Below, piece by piece: positions 41,933 through 53,144 of a DNA stretch of 64,000 bases. Source of the stretch: Cepaea nemoralis (lineage: Eukaryota; Mollusca; Gastropoda; Stylommatophora; Helicidae); assembly GCA_014155875.1 (NCBI GenBank), contig JACEFZ010014597.1, positions 620,553 through 684,552 on the forward strand, written 5' to 3'. Both the position numbers and the translations under genes were made by a program. Position 1 is the stretch's first letter. Each line of letters begins with the position of its first letter. Under the pieces are notes generated by a model, which was not told the DNA's origin, ran no database searches, and saw nothing but the letters and a program-made list of their open reading frames with translations.

Positions 41933-44900
41933 CGCATTGAATACCAACAGAAGAGTAATATTGTGGTGGAAACTGACATATTGTGGCATAACAAGAAACG
42001 TGAGAGGAAACATGTTGTCAAATTAGGGGACAACTGTGGGATGTGGATTTTAATTCCTGAGAATAATTCGTTAAAATGTCTAGGGGGTATTATCGATTCT
42101 CTGGTCACTGGTAAGAATGCAGGGTGATCAGGGATATTTACCACAAATCCCAGGAAGAAAGAGCTCAATCCTTGAAACAATGGCATCTGTGTGTAGGTTT
42201 CCCTTCCCACTTCATCGCCCTTTAAATTAACTATAGATGCTAGAAGGATATTGATTGCTCACAACATATAAACAACCACTTATGTGACACCACATTTACT
42301 TGATGTACACAACACTTTTGGACAAACAGTTCAGGTATTAACTCAAGATCTGCATTTACATATATATGTGTGTAATAAACACTATGCATTTTTCAGACAG
42401 GCATGGGAATAATGTGCAGTATTACAACATAGTACCCAGTGAACCCCCCAAAAAACAACAACAATGTTATCACAAACAACATAACAACCACAAATTGGTT
42501 CTGCTAACTTGACTCATTGTACCTAGATAAATCACATTGGTCTAGGTGCAGAAAACCAAAATATATATTTGTTTCTGACACCATGTACAATTATCATATT
42601 TAAAATAATGAGTTGATGTCAAAATACTATTTACCTTAACCCATCATTGGTTATGCCTCTCAATAACACTCTTTATATGTCATAGAAGAAAAAAACACAC
42701 ATGAAAACAGTTGATACTAATAATAAATTAATTAATTATAGTGTTCATTTAGGCATTGCGGATGGGTATTCTTCTCCAGTGCAAAGCAGTTAATGTCCAT
42801 ATTTATCCGTGACAGCAATAAATACTCACAGTCATGTTTAATGTCCACTGAAGTTTGTTGCGGAACAAATTATAATCCTTATTATGAAATAAATTCACCA
42901 CATATCTCCTCCGTGGAGCTGAATTAAAGAATCTTCTTTGCGAACGGCTCGGTGTCAGTGTGAAATTGAGGCCTGGGTTGGTCATACCTTCAGGAGATGC
43001 ATCTTTGGTCTTGGACTAAGGTTCTTCCCTATATCACCATAATCCGATGAAAAGGATGCCTACCTTTCAGCGTCCTCGGCTTATAATATCCGAATCTCAA
43101 TTTTTGTTCCCCCAGATTTTTCACCCACCTAGTCATCAGTCTATAACCTATTTCCACCGTTATTGGCATTTAGGCTGACATGGGACCAGCACAGAGTTCT
43201 GATTCATTATTTACTTTCAGTGTAGACATACAATTCTGCTTGTTATTCATTTGGTTCATCTGGAATTAATTCCAGGATTCTGCTGCAGGCATGGAACTGA
43301 AGAATATTGACTCCACCACGTATCCAGGGTTGCAAGCCATCAGGTGATTCCTGTGGTTGCAGGCGTAGATGCATTTACTCCGCTAGCTGCTTTCATATGG
43401 TCTTTTTTTTTTTTTTTTTGTGTTCAGGTTTGGGAACCTTGAGGTAATCTGGTGTAGGTATGGTTTTCAGTTGGCACCTTGGTTGTATTGGTTCAATGTC
43501 TTCTTCCCATTTGTTTGAGTTGGTGTTCATAGCTAGAACTTGGTGTTGCATGGCTGGAACCTTATGTTTGACTTTTGCAGCTGTGAGATGTTCTTTCGAA
43601 GACTTATCCATTGTGGATATTAACTTGGTAATCCAACCAACAGTTGAAGATTACTCACTGTTGTTAGTTTTAATAACTTATAGAAGGATTGTCCCATAGT
43701 TTCACTGATTTTGTTGAATGATGAGGCCATAGATGATACTTCTCAAACGTATAACTGACGAGTCACTGTTGTCAGTTACTTTGTTGATCTTCATCTTTGT
43801 AGATTATTAGATCTTGAAGTCCATCCTGGATCTTCCTACTAACATAGGACTTAATCACTCACCCAATCAGTATCTTCAACTTTTCTGTGCTCGCTATGGA
43901 GCTATTGAGCGCCGCAGTAAACATTGAGGTATTGCTAGATCCAGACTATGGTTTGGACATTCACTTTATGGCTGTTGACCCAGGATCCAGTGTTAGTGAT
44001 ATAGTCCCACCAAATTCAACCACCACCTGCTTCTCTTCTATAGAAAAGGGATGACAAGAATACAACACTAGCATTAACCTACTGTGTTATGGTAAAAGGT
44101 TTACAACACAATTACAAACACAAATACAAAACACCAAGGGGAGAAGGGGAAAGGAGTGGGTGTCCATGTTCCACTGTCCCTCATTGCTGAGTAGAGCCAT
44201 TCTGACTCTTCATAGTGAGTAAGGTATTTTCTCACTTATATTTTGTTCTGTTGTTACTGGGACTATTGGATGGGTGAAGTCATTCTGTCCATCCAACATG
44301 TTGATATTGTCTCTCTCATTACTTGAAGAGAATAGCCTATACAGAATCCCTGTGGTTTCTAATGCCGCGTCTTCATTTCGGCACTATAATCATCACTAGG
44401 TCAAGGACTATTCACCATTGGCTTCTTAAGTACTGACATACATATGTATTTCTTACATCAACATCCTCTAATCCCAAGGTGCAACATTAAAATGTATATT
44501 CCCACAGTAAAAAGTAACAATCAGAACAAAGAACATTCTCATACCAGAAAAAAAACATACATGTACATTTCTCTGATATTAAGTACATGATACTCATACA
44601 TAATAATTAATCATAATGCTGATGCAGGGAGCCTTTGTTTTTGGGTTTTCTCAGGGGTTAATCCATAACTTAAAACATACATTGTTTTCCCCCACTGCGT
44701 ACAGCAGATGAGGATAGTAGTCGCTGTGATATATTTTGTCAAGGACTGCTATTATTCAAGCAATTATTCACATCAATCTTCGCTTCTGTTCCTACTACAG
44801 TGAGGTGATGCGGAAGTGAATCCTATCCGAACATGCATTTACATCACGCGTTTAATTGTTCATGAATTTATATTCAAACATGGCCTGTCCCTAACCTATT

Positions 44901-45120
44901 TTATGAAATGATTATATGTTCACCCTCATATGGAGTGGTTACTAATCTGTTAACAAAAGAATGGTACTAAAATTTAGCACTATATTTCCAAGTTACAGAT
45001 TATAATGTGGCAAAATATTTTATCCCCTGACTAAGTAAGAGTCAGGAATATGCGTAATCATTTGTATGTCCCCGCATGGATAAAACAAGTTCAGAGACAT
45101 CCTTACCAGTGCATTTACAC
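41932..45120. other. Long stretch without recognised gene
   Basis: No frame with a recognisable domain; small frames (42803-42985, 43393-43611, 43460-43699) look random or A/T biased. No repeat family of this window is seen here. It may be intron or old transposon sequence. Confidence 0.4.
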
Positions 45121-45235
45121 TACATAGGATATTTGAAAGTGGCAGACACCAGTTCTCTACTTGTGCAGTATGAAATCAAGAGTCTGCTCCTACATTGAGA
45201 AAATGTTTCTTTAAAGTCCAATCTCTACAGTACAT
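45121..45235 (+). repeat. Diverged duplicate of sequence at 50885-51015
   Basis: CATAGGATATTTGAAAGTGG...AGTATGAAATCAAGAGTCTG aligns with CATAGGACTATGAAATTGGC...AGTATGAATCAGGAGTCTT on the other side of element B. It is older than, and separate from, the LTR insertion. Confidence 0.6.
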
Positions 45236-45276
45236 AAATTATTTGCAGATTTCTAAGCATTGATAGGGATATATAG

Positions 45277-45498
45277 TGTTGTAGTGTTGGAAGGAGTAAC
45301 AAAACGCCAACTGCATAAAACGTTGTTTATTTGTCAAGGTTTACAAGCCGCGTCCTTTCAGCTGGTTTCTTAGATGTTAACTGCCTATAACAACATAATA
45401 CGTCACGATTGAGCATCTCCCACCCCTTTCAGTCTCAATGCTCAATCGTGCTGTATCGGAGTTTTCCAATAGACCCCAATTATACCTACACTGTTACA
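45277..45498 (-). repeat. 3' LTR of element B
   Basis: Starts TGTTGTAGTGTTGG and ends CACTGTTACA on the plus strand (TG...CA). Contains AATAAA on the sense strand (plus TTTATT, 45326-45331) and the hairpin at 45404-45450. Confidence 0.97.
45404..45450. promoter_or_regulatory. Conserved LTR hairpin (element B, 3' LTR)
   Basis: Perfect 13-bp arms CACGATTGAGCAT (45404-45416) and ATGCTCAATCGTG (45438-45450), 21-nt loop. It is flanked by ACGTCA/TGACGT, a CRE-like box also kept in element A. The function is unknown; it may act in the RNA (R region) or as a protein site. Confidence 0.85.
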
Positions 45499-48111
45499 CC
45501 TCCCCATGTTACTTAAAGAATTTTCCTTTTAAAGGAAAAATCTTTACTCCTAATCCCCATACTCTATTCCCTACTTGTCTTTTAACCTTCGCCAATACAT
45601 CTTTTACTCTTCTCCCAGTGCTATAGTCTGTCTACAACCTCCCCATATACTTCTTCTTCGCTTTTTTATTTATATAATACCACGGTATCCAACCAGTCCT
45701 TCTTTCCTTTTTATTTCCCCAACATTTTATAATCAACCCACTTCTTCTTCGTTCTTGGTCTTTCAACCAAACATAACATATTTACATATAACATTTTCAA
45801 ATTCAGTTTATAATACATCATAACACCATAACACGTTTTCTTAAATACTCCTTCTCCACTTCAATAAGCAATCCGCTTTCCACTTCAAACGCTGATACCA
45901 ACTCCTTATTCTTACCACCAATACTACAAATTCCCCACTTTCAACTAACCTGAAATCACTTTCATACGATAGGAAGATAAAGAATCGGTGGCCACCGGAA
46001 TTTAAAAGAAGAAATAGAACTCTTTCAAAAAAAACAACACTCACCTAAATCACACACCCCTTTACCCCCCTATGTCATTTGAGAATTTATGTAATAAATT
46101 CTAAACCATTATATCTCCCCCAGTACCACTCATTATGGTAACAGTTTACGCTGCTATCTAATACCAACCAACATCCAAAAATATTCTTCACTTCTAAGTG
46201 TCTATATAACAGACACTACCTTACCTCACCCTCACATTGTAATGTAAACCACAAAACACATCCCAATTAAAAAGGTCTATTACCCCTTAAGACCTCCTCC
46301 AACACAACACCTCACATAACCTCATCACCTCGTATAACTAATCTCTCCAATACCTCAGGTTCTCTCTTAATGTCCATTTCTTATGGGCATATCTACTAAA
46401 ATGCTCCACTTATGCCGTTATCAACAGCAACCTAGTAACCTTGAAATCTCCCCTTAAATATTAACCATCAAACACAACATTGTAATCTGACCCACTTATA
46501 AACATTTACATCCTGCCCAGGCCATGTAACCCCATGTCTCTCTAAAATCTCAATTCATAATTCATAATTCAGGCCGTAATCTACAGCAGCAAAAATAACC
46601 ACTCATGTCTGTGACTTCTTGTTAATCAACTTTAATCTCAGTCCCTTTTATTACGGACCCACAAACACCCCATGTCACTATGTCTCCCCCACTTACACCC
46701 CTTTTTATTATTGTACTGTTATCCACAGTTTCAAGTCAAACATGGATCCAATTCATGTTTACTCTTCATCTGGGGTAATTTTCTTATTCTTCAATAACCC
46801 AGCAATCTCGTGTATATCATGGCTCTTCTGACCCCCCCCCCCGGAAAACTATGTTCAAAAACTATTCTCAGCTTTACCCCACTGAATATATTCACTAATC
46901 TTTTCTTCTCCCATGTGGCTTCCAATCCCCTATTTCCAATGAATGCTTACTTTAGTGTATCTTTAAAGTTTCCCATAACTATTTTACTTGTGTAGTAACT
47001 CCGTCTACAGTTCATAGCCAGTTTAACCTTTCTACGCTGATAATCACAGCATCAAAATATCTATGAACTTCTTCTTCACAAAGAGAATGTGTCTCTCTAT
47101 TAGTTCTCCGTAGTTTTATTAACTCTTTTCTGAACGAAGGGTCATAATTAAAGTCCCCTGTATTGTCTTTATTCTAGACGAAAACCTTGTAAACTAAACA
47201 TAACTTAATTAACTACTATTTAACACACAAAACAGTGAAATAAAATCACAACAGGACATCAAATCTCCCCCCAAATTTTTGTAACAATCATTTATGTGTC
47301 CCCGCAACTCAACTAAAAGTATGATGATGATAGTGATGATGATGGTGACGATGATTAAAATAATACAACATACATCCTAATCTATTTTTACCTACTACTA
47401 CTGGTCTCTTTTACGGACCAGCAGTTTACACATAAAAGTCTAAGCACACAATAACCCTATTCTAAATCAATTAATCAAACAACAACAATCATTTTTCAAG
47501 ACCAAACCAAGCAAAACAAAATTTTACATATGAGGCATTGAAAGCTCAATTTCAATAAATACAACTGTCTTCTCGCTAAAGGGAAGGTTTTCAAAAAAAA
47601 AAAAATATAATTCTCTTAGAATTAACCACGTAAAGTGACCCAGCAGCATTGGTCTCCTTTGCTAACCAATGTAACACCTATCTATTTAGCCAAATCATAT
47701 ATAACAAAACAACTTCATACCAAGCATTAATGCCAAAATACGTATATACCTATATACAAATATCTATCTGTTATCTACAGACCATCATAATGCGGAACCA
47801 TACTTGTTCCCCTCCAAGCAAAATCACTACTCAATCAACTGACCATTCCTTTTTCTGGAAGTCAAACATTGATTATCTCCCCTCACAATTTTCTATTCTT
47901 TTTCCATCCTAACTCCTAATACATCATAACATCCAAAATATCCTCATAAGCAAGCACTGTAAACTACAGGTCGACACATTTATTATGTGGTGATTATCCC
48001 AATGTCATCTCAATGTACCAGCCGTCACTATTTATCAATAGAAACTGTACCTGTGGCTCGACACACCAATTGTTTCCCTTGGCTTTGTACCAAACTTATT
48101 AATCACTACTG
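45499..48111 (-). other. 3' non-coding region of element B, strand-skewed
   Basis: 2.6 kb without a supported frame on either strand. The plus strand is very poor in G over long stretches (for example about 4 G and 17 C in 46201-46260). There is no sign of decayed pol motifs. Confidence 0.7.
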
Positions 48112-49218
48112 TTAACTACAGTATCTCCATCCTCCTACGTCCAACAAAACTTTGTCTACCTTTCTCGGTCTTCGTCCCTTAGCCTTCCCTACATAGTCAC
48201 TAACCGAAACTCTATCCGTCTGTCCACCAGTCACTATTCCGTACGAGGGAACAACACTCTTCGATTCTGGATCTGCTCGTAGTGCAGCTCTCTCATCCTC
48301 CGAATCATCGGTAATAATATCTGATTCAGCATCACTATAATATTCAGGTGTGGGAATATCTTCTCCATAACCTGAACTTTGACAGCTAATATTCCTACAC
48401 CATTTGGGAATTAGTTTCTTGTCTATAGCTGAAGAAGTTGACATGGCACTACCTCTATTTACAATCATACTAACACTTTCGTCAATACTTCTCCTCTTTA
48501 TCTTTCTGTCGTTCTTGGTCCTCGTCTGTCCATCTTTCTCAACTTCAACCTTGTCTCTCTTAGTCAAACGAGTTGGTTTAGACTGATTCTCTATGAAGTC
48601 AGTTTGAGTTCCCTTTGTCATCTTGCTGACTGGATGTACCTGAGTCTGCGTACTACTTTCTACCGTATTACTTGTCTGCGTCTGTGTCTCTCGGTTTCTT
48701 TTCTTTACTAATATCGTCTTCTTCTTTTCCTGTCTACTAGTCACATTCGCAACCATTTTTGGACTAGTCTGTATTTTACTTACTGGTTCAACTCTGTCTC
48801 TTACACCTGAGTTTAAATATTGTCTTTGTCTTTTCTCTAACCAGTCGTCACGTCTTTTTCTAGCAGTTGCACTGTGAGAAGGCCAGTCCCATGATTTCTT
48901 TGAAATGTTTCTCTCACGCCCATTTTTGTATTTATACCAGTCCGAGCTTTCACTATTTCTTCTGTTCTCACTGTCTTTTACTCTATATAGATCAGGCCTT
49001 GGTTCGTCATAACCATATTGTCTTCTGTCTTTATTAAGCAATGTCTGTCTCCTGTTATTCTTTCCTACTCTATTACTGTCTACCATACTTCTATAAGGAT
49101 CCTGTCTAGTTGTTTTGTTCTTCAACGTTTTTAGAAAATTCTCTACCTCCGTAATTGACATCTTTAATTCTCCTAACCATGTGCTAACCCGTTGTAACTC
49201 CCCGCACAAGAAATTCAT
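48112..49218 (-). CDS. Element B gag-position protein with TQT (LC8-type) motifs
   Basis: A 368-aa protein with start ATG at 49218. The open frame extends upstream to about 49305, so an N-terminal extension by splicing is possible. Visible parts: residues 1-45 helical; about 50-75 basic (NNRRQTLLNKDRRQ); about 115-140 basic and highly conserved with element A (TARKRRDDWLEKRQRQYL). About 155-215 holds three TQT sites (RETQTQT, SSTQTQV, KGTQTDF) among basic residues; about 265-310 is acidic/serine-rich; then comes LRADPESK...SYG...QTDR and a basic end. The KxTQT pattern is the known recognition motif of dynein light chain LC8; binding here is inferred. There is no zinc knuckle and no retroviral capsid motif that I can see. 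Position next to the primer site suggests a gag-like role; it could equally be an unrelated accessory protein. Intact and probably expressed. Confidence 0.85.
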   Translation of the reverse strand: MNFLCGELQRVSTWLGELKMSITEVENFLKTLKNKTTRQDPYRSMVDSNRVGKNNRRQTLLNKDRRQYGYDEPRPDLYRVKDSENRRNSESSDWYKYKNGRERNISKKSWDWPSHSATARKRRDDWLEKRQRQYLNSGVRDRVEPVSKIQTSPKMVANVTSRQEKKKTILVKKRNRETQTQTSNTVESSTQTQVHPVSKMTKGTQTDFIENQSKPTRLTKRDKVEVEKDGQTRTKNDRKIKRRSIDESVSMIVNRGSAMSTSSAIDKKLIPKWCRNISCQSSGYGEDIPTPEYYSDAESDIITDDSEDERAALRADPESKSVVPSYGIVTGGQTDRVSVSDYVGKAKGRRPRKVDKVLLDVGGWRYCS

Positions 49219-49989
49219 ATTCAGTTCCTTTGAAATATCTATCCAGCTGAAACAATATTGTTCTGTATACTTCTTTAGTACCTGAGAAAAAAACTTATCC
49301 TGAGTTCAACTGAAACATGTGCTGTGCTGAGTCTTCCAAGCTGAAATATTTATACAAGTAACCAATTTCATTGTTGTAATTTCTTAATTTAACGTCTAAA
49401 CTTGTGCTCCGGTGTTCTGTTCCGTCATGCTGAAAAAAACTGCAAGAAAGCAAGCAAAGAACAAAAAAAAATACCACAATTTCAAATTATTTGCTTCTAA
49501 AATCTGGTTAATTAATTACCTTATTTATGAATCACCTAAATTTACTAATTTACAACACATAATTCCCCCAGTTCATAAACTGTTCCATTAGTTATTTAGT
49601 TCCAGAATCGCACAAATTTCCCTTGGTTAATCCCTAAAGAGCACAAGTTGTAATCAGCATCAATATTCTGTCAGCGTAGAGGGAGGAAAAACCCTGTCTT
49701 CAATAAGTCCTGTTTGAAACCAAAAAGTTCGCTATAAATCCTCATACCTGTTTCTAATAATATAATAATGTTTTAGACTCTGCTCTAACCAAGAATTTAT
49801 GGCACATCAACCGGAGTTACACAGTTACCTTCTTTTATTAGCTGACGGATCTAGTTCCACTAACCAGAGTTCGCATCAAGTGAAACCTAGTCTCGAGTTC
49901 AAGTGGCGGAGTCCAGAAGCTCAGGTGGCGGAGTTCTCTTCCCTCAGGTAAATTTTGTCCTTCTCTTGTAGCTGCCAGATACTCTTCCT

Positions 49990-50079
49990 GGTTGGGTCAC
50001 GTCTCATGGGATGCCTGGATAGATTTCAACCCCTGGTTGGGTCACGTCTCATGGGATGCCTGGATAGATTTCAACCCCT
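49990..50079. repeat. Two-copy 45-bp tandem repeat in element B leader
   Basis: Two identical units beginning GGTTGGGTCACGTCTCATGG at 49990 and 50035. Confidence 0.95.
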
Positions 50080-50602
50080 GGTTTGGTTCCCTTCCTTGAT
50101 TCTGAGTGAAGTACATCATCGGCGTCTTGATAGGGGTCGTAGTAATGACGTGGCCCCAAAAATTTATCACAGTTAACCGAAGCCCAGTGATATTTATGTG
50201 TTCAAAAACCCAATCACGAAATTACAAGGCTTTGTCCATTATTACTTGAGCCTAGAAGAGTTCTTGACTTATTTTTCTTCTTTTGTCTGACAGGTTCAGG
50301 TTGAAATTCTGGTTTTCTCAAAGTTCTAGGACAGGATGGCTCTTCTCAAAAAACGATAAGTTTCATGCAACGGCTATGAGAAGCCCCTTGTTATTGATAA
50401 CTTTCAGTGGCTGGCGCTTTAAAATAGAAGCCCTTTCTTTTGAAACTCCAGAGTTCAGATCTCGGCTCCGGAAAATCTTGAAGGCTAAAGTTCAGTTAAC
50501 GGCCATTATCAATTCGGCCACGGCTCCAGAAAAGCCTCTTGATAAAATTATCTTCTGAGTTTCATCGTACTTCGCGTAGTTAGCCGGACGACTCGATTCA
50601 AA

Positions 50603-50620
50603 ATCCTGGTCACGGCACCA
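50603..50620 (-). other. Primer-binding site of element B, tRNA-His-like
   Basis: The minus strand reads TGGTGCCGTGACCAGGAT, 10 nt inside the 5' LTR. TGGTGCCGTGAC is the complement of the 3' end of animal tRNA-His (...GTCACGGCACCA). Confidence 0.75.
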
Positions 50621-50630
50621 TAATTTCTCC

Positions 50631-50852
50631 TGTTGTAGTGTTGGAAGGAGTAACAAAACGCCAACTGCATAAAACGTTGTTTATTTGTCAAGGTTTACAA
50701 GCCGCGTCCTTTCAGCTGGTTTCTTAGATGTTAACTGCCTATAACAACATAATACGTCACGATTGAGCATCTCCCACCCCTTTCAGTCTCAATGCTCAAT
50801 CGTGCTGTATCGGAGTTTTCCAATAGACCCCAATTATACCTACACTGTTACA
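50631..50852 (-). repeat. 5' LTR of element B
   Basis: 222 bp, read as identical to 45277-45498; hairpin arms at 50758-50770 and 50792-50804, TTTATT at 50680-50685. Confidence 0.97.
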
Positions 50853-50884
50853 ATAGTTCCATTGCATAGAAGTTATTGTTCATA

Positions 50885-51015
50885 GGACTATGAAATTGGC
50901 AGAAACTAGTTTTCTTCTCTGAAGTATGAATCAGGAGTCTTTCCTAAATTGAAAAGAGTTTCTGACATGAGAGTTGATACTCTATGTGTACTACAGTACA
51001 CATACTATTCATAGG
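50885..51015 (+). repeat. Diverged duplicate of sequence at 45121-45235
   Basis: See the partner copy left of element B; the element landed between two old copies of a local repeat. Confidence 0.6.
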
Positions 51016-52063
51016 TTATAAACACTATTTAGTTAGATATAAGTTCATAATGCCTATAAAAGATATTAACATACGAATTTGAAATGGTAAGACCTAGGAA
51101 AATTTACAGCGTGGCGCCCACATGTGTTTCTTTGGTAAACATCATCCAGCCTGGTTTAAGAGAATTGTAACTAATTCTTAATTAAACATACTGGTCTATG
51201 TAATACATAAATATATCTTAATAATGAGGATAACATACCAATAGCTTGAATAGAATAATGTTTTTAAGGCAAACTACCTTCTCCCCGAAGGGAAAGGTCG
51301 ACTTTCTGGTGTGTTCTCTTGACTAGAAATGGCCGCTTCAGTCTTTGTTTCCCCCCTCGCCAGGATTGGCCAGATACGGGAGAGAAAACAAGCCAAAATA
51401 AATTTAGCTGTGCCACGGTCAGTCTATCGCTGTTTTATTTTCTCCTGCATTAAGTAAGTTACTTAAACAGTAATTGTAAGGGTTTGTTTATTTTTAAGGG
51501 AGTCCATAAATAGGAAAGGGTAAGGACGTTTTATTATACCACAACAACACACGTGCATACGAATCAATCTATAAACTTCAATGAAAAGAGTACCAACATC
51601 TTGGTCGTTAAGAAGAAAGCCCACTACAGAGACACTGACAACTATTTTCATAGTGCAAAACAGGTAATCATGTTCCGTCTCTGAACGGTAAACAGCAGAG
51701 TAGATAATCTTTCACGAAGACTCAAAGCGGGTCTGTCACCCATGTGTACGTGTGAACAAATTACACAGACAGCTGAACAGATCCTTAAAAATGGAAACAT
51801 GATGACTAAATTGCGGCATAATTTCTGGTCACTCCATACGCACATTAACGCACAGCTATTTGGAAGCTTTCACGAACTCAATATAAAAAGCTAACACGAA
51901 TACTTGTGTACACATTATTACCCGGCAGCTGAAGAAACAAAAAGGAAATGAAAAATAAGGTAAGAAATATATTCCTTCTACTTTCCTGTCAATTTACAAA
52001 TTATTTACCCCATGCCTCTGTAAATTCTCCGTCTTTACTAATATTACACATTGCACCCCTCTC
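51016..52063. other. No recognised feature
   Basis: Nothing identifiable. Confidence 0.4.
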
Positions 52064-52290
52064 GGGATTCTCCGTGGTGAAGTGGTCAAGCCGTCTGACT
52101 CGGGCTCCGAAGGTTGTATGTTCGATTCCAGGCCGGGTCTTTCATTTCACGAGTGCATTTTGTTGGAGACTCCCGAGGGTCGTCGCTGGAGCTACTGAGT
52201 TCGCGCTGTGTGCGACGCTTTCTGCGCTGCGGAAAGAAACTGAGCCATATGGGATAAAAACCCGATGCAATGTAGCCGACCCTATCGATT
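52064..52290 (+). mobile_element. SINE1 copy, full length
   Basis: TCTCCGTGGTGAAGTGGTCA (box A), ATGTTCGATTCCAGG (box B), then CACGAGTGCATTTTGTTGG, GCGACGCTTTCTGCGCTGCG and a 3' end near CCGACCCTATCG. Confidence 0.93.
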
Positions 52291-53100
52291 TTAAGCTACT
52301 TCTTTCATTGCACCCACTCCTATACGAATCCGGATACGCCTTGTGTGTCATCTGAATTGGCGGGGCTTTCATTACTGTAAGCATAAATTTGTTAGCGAGA
52401 AATCACTAGATGTTCAGCAAAACATCAAAGGAATGTCGCCGCTTTCGATGATTTAAGTTGTTTTTGGACCTATCAAAGACATATTCCTTGGGTGGGGGTA
52501 AATATAAGACGCCTAGAAAAATTTCATAACTATGCAACAGACAGTTTTCAAAATAATTGATCGTGAATGAAGGCATTCTTTGCGGGACATACTATAGTAG
52601 AAATGTCTGGCAGTATTTTCCTGGTTACATTTTGTGTTTATTCGGTTGTCGTGTTGCAACATTAAGACACCCAAAGACGACGAACACGCCTGCACCTGTG
52701 AAAACCCGCCAAGACCTTTATGAGTTATAGTCTTGTCACCTCTGCCAAGTTCAACAGGGTCGTTCTAGTGTTATGACCCCCCAAAGAGACCAGCACACGC
52801 CTACGACAACCACCGTCTGCCTTGACCAGCAAAGGTTTTCGTTCGTTGGCTACACCCATTGTTGATTTAAACGGGCGCGATCATGTTCCTTGATCCAGCG
52901 TGTGGCCATGTGTGTGTCGTCGCACTAGGAAGACCTTTGTGTCTGTGGTAAGTGTGGGCGACTGTCAGGTCGTGTTGACATCTCGGCTAGCTTAGGTAAC
53001 CTAGAGGCCAGGGCAGATAGATAGAGACGTTTATTCGCGGGTGAAAAGCTGCAAGGGGTAGGTGGCCTCAAGAAGTTTCGCACTAAACGGTACTGAAAGG
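52291..53100. other. No recognised feature
   Basis: Nothing identifiable. Confidence 0.4.

Positions 53101-53144
<44 letters not shown>
53101..53144. repeat. (ATC)n microsatellite at a LINE 3' end
   Basis: About 15 triplets; on the LINE sense strand a (GAT)n tail. Confidence 0.95.

Larger units (their letters stand above)
45277..50852 (-). mobile_element. LTR element B, complete, non-autonomous, recent
   Basis: 5576 bp, bounded by two 222-bp LTRs that I read as identical and by a 4-bp target duplication ATAG (45273-45276, 50853-50856). On the minus strand: 5' LTR 50631-50852, tRNA-His-like primer site 50603-50620, a 1.4-kb leader with a 45-bp tandem repeat, one 368-codon ORF (48112-49218), 2.6 kb of non-coding sequence, a purine tract ending GGGGAGG at 45499-45505 (plus strand CCTCCCC), and the 3' LTR 45277-45498. 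No protease, reverse transcriptase, RNase H or integrase frame is present, so a partner element must supply them. Identical LTRs imply a recent insertion. Confidence 0.95.

Noticed and set aside
43393..43699. Small frames on both strands (72 and 79 codons)
   Set aside because: No domain, no splice context, overlapping on opposite strands.
45499..48111. Decayed pol gene in element B
   Set aside because: With identical LTRs the element is young, yet no YxDD, TDGS or integrase motif is visible on the sense strand; it is more likely non-coding.
52064..52140. tRNA gene
   Set aside because: Box A/B-like sequence is present but the cloverleaf is incomplete and it is followed by the SINE1 body; the same holds for all other tRNA-like heads.
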